Position numbers and translations under genes: made by a program
NCBI GenBank assembly: GCA_943913335.1
Contig: CALTXS010000069.1
Location: 1-6,049, forward strand
Reading direction: 5' to 3'
Origin: an uncultured Lysobacter sp.
GTDB lineage: Bacteria > Pseudomonadota > Gammaproteobacteria > Xanthomonadales > Xanthomonadaceae
DNA: 6,049 bases
Shown here: in pieces, positions 6,032 through 6,049 of the stretch
Layout of the letters: every line of letters begins with the position of its first letter
Position numbering within the stretch: the first letter of the stretch is position 1
The notes under the pieces: generated by a model
The model's database searches: none
Told to the model about the DNA's origin: nothing
Seen by the model: only the letters and a program-made list of their open reading frames with translations

Positions 6032-6049
6032 ATTCAGGCTGCTTGTTGG

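Overview
The window is moderately GC-rich and densely coding, with short intergenic gaps and two Sec signal peptides. It looks like the chromosome of a Gram-negative proteobacterium. The gene families (a CBM9-like/DUF5916 outer-membrane protein, a periplasmic glycine-zipper protein, and a 3-hydroxybutyrate dehydrogenase paired with a DUF3734 patatin) fit a gammaproteobacterium, perhaps of the Xanthomonadales/Lysobacterales or a relative. That placement is inference from families, not from a marker gene. No rRNA, tRNA, CRISPR array, insertion sequence or phage gene was seen.

Layout, left to right. (1) 1-541, minus: the N-terminal 180 codons of a secreted glycine-zipper protein whose 3' end lies beyond the left edge. 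(2) 542-643: a 102-bp divergent intergenic region. (3) 644-1096, plus: a PIN-domain protein with no recognisable antitoxin partner. (4) 1086-3320, minus: an exported protein with a CBM9-like domain followed by a DUF5916 predicted beta-barrel; its 3' end overlaps the PIN gene tail-to-tail by 11 bp. (5) 3321-3418: a 98-bp gap with no clear terminator. (6) 3419-4600, minus: a patatin-like phospholipase with a C-terminal DUF3734 region (patD-like). (7) 4600-5400, minus: D-3-hydroxybutyrate dehydrogenase (bdhA). (8) 5417-6031, minus: a SET-domain lysine methyltransferase with a complete post-SET zinc motif and a 52-residue tail that is half lysine.

The right half reads as one leftward operon, SET -> bdhA -> patD. 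The gaps are 16 nt and then a one-base stop/start overlap (TAATG). The bdhA-patD pair is a known operon type in Legionella pneumophila and links ketone-body/PHB metabolism to a phospholipase-like enzyme. The SET gene directly upstream is the unexpected partner. Its tail also contains, in the correct reading phase, a dnaX-type A-AAA-AAG heptamer followed at once by a -1 frame stop, so a shorter form lacking most of the lysine tail is conceivable. The DUF5916 gene, on the same strand 98 bp further on, may belong to the same transcript or have its own promoter.
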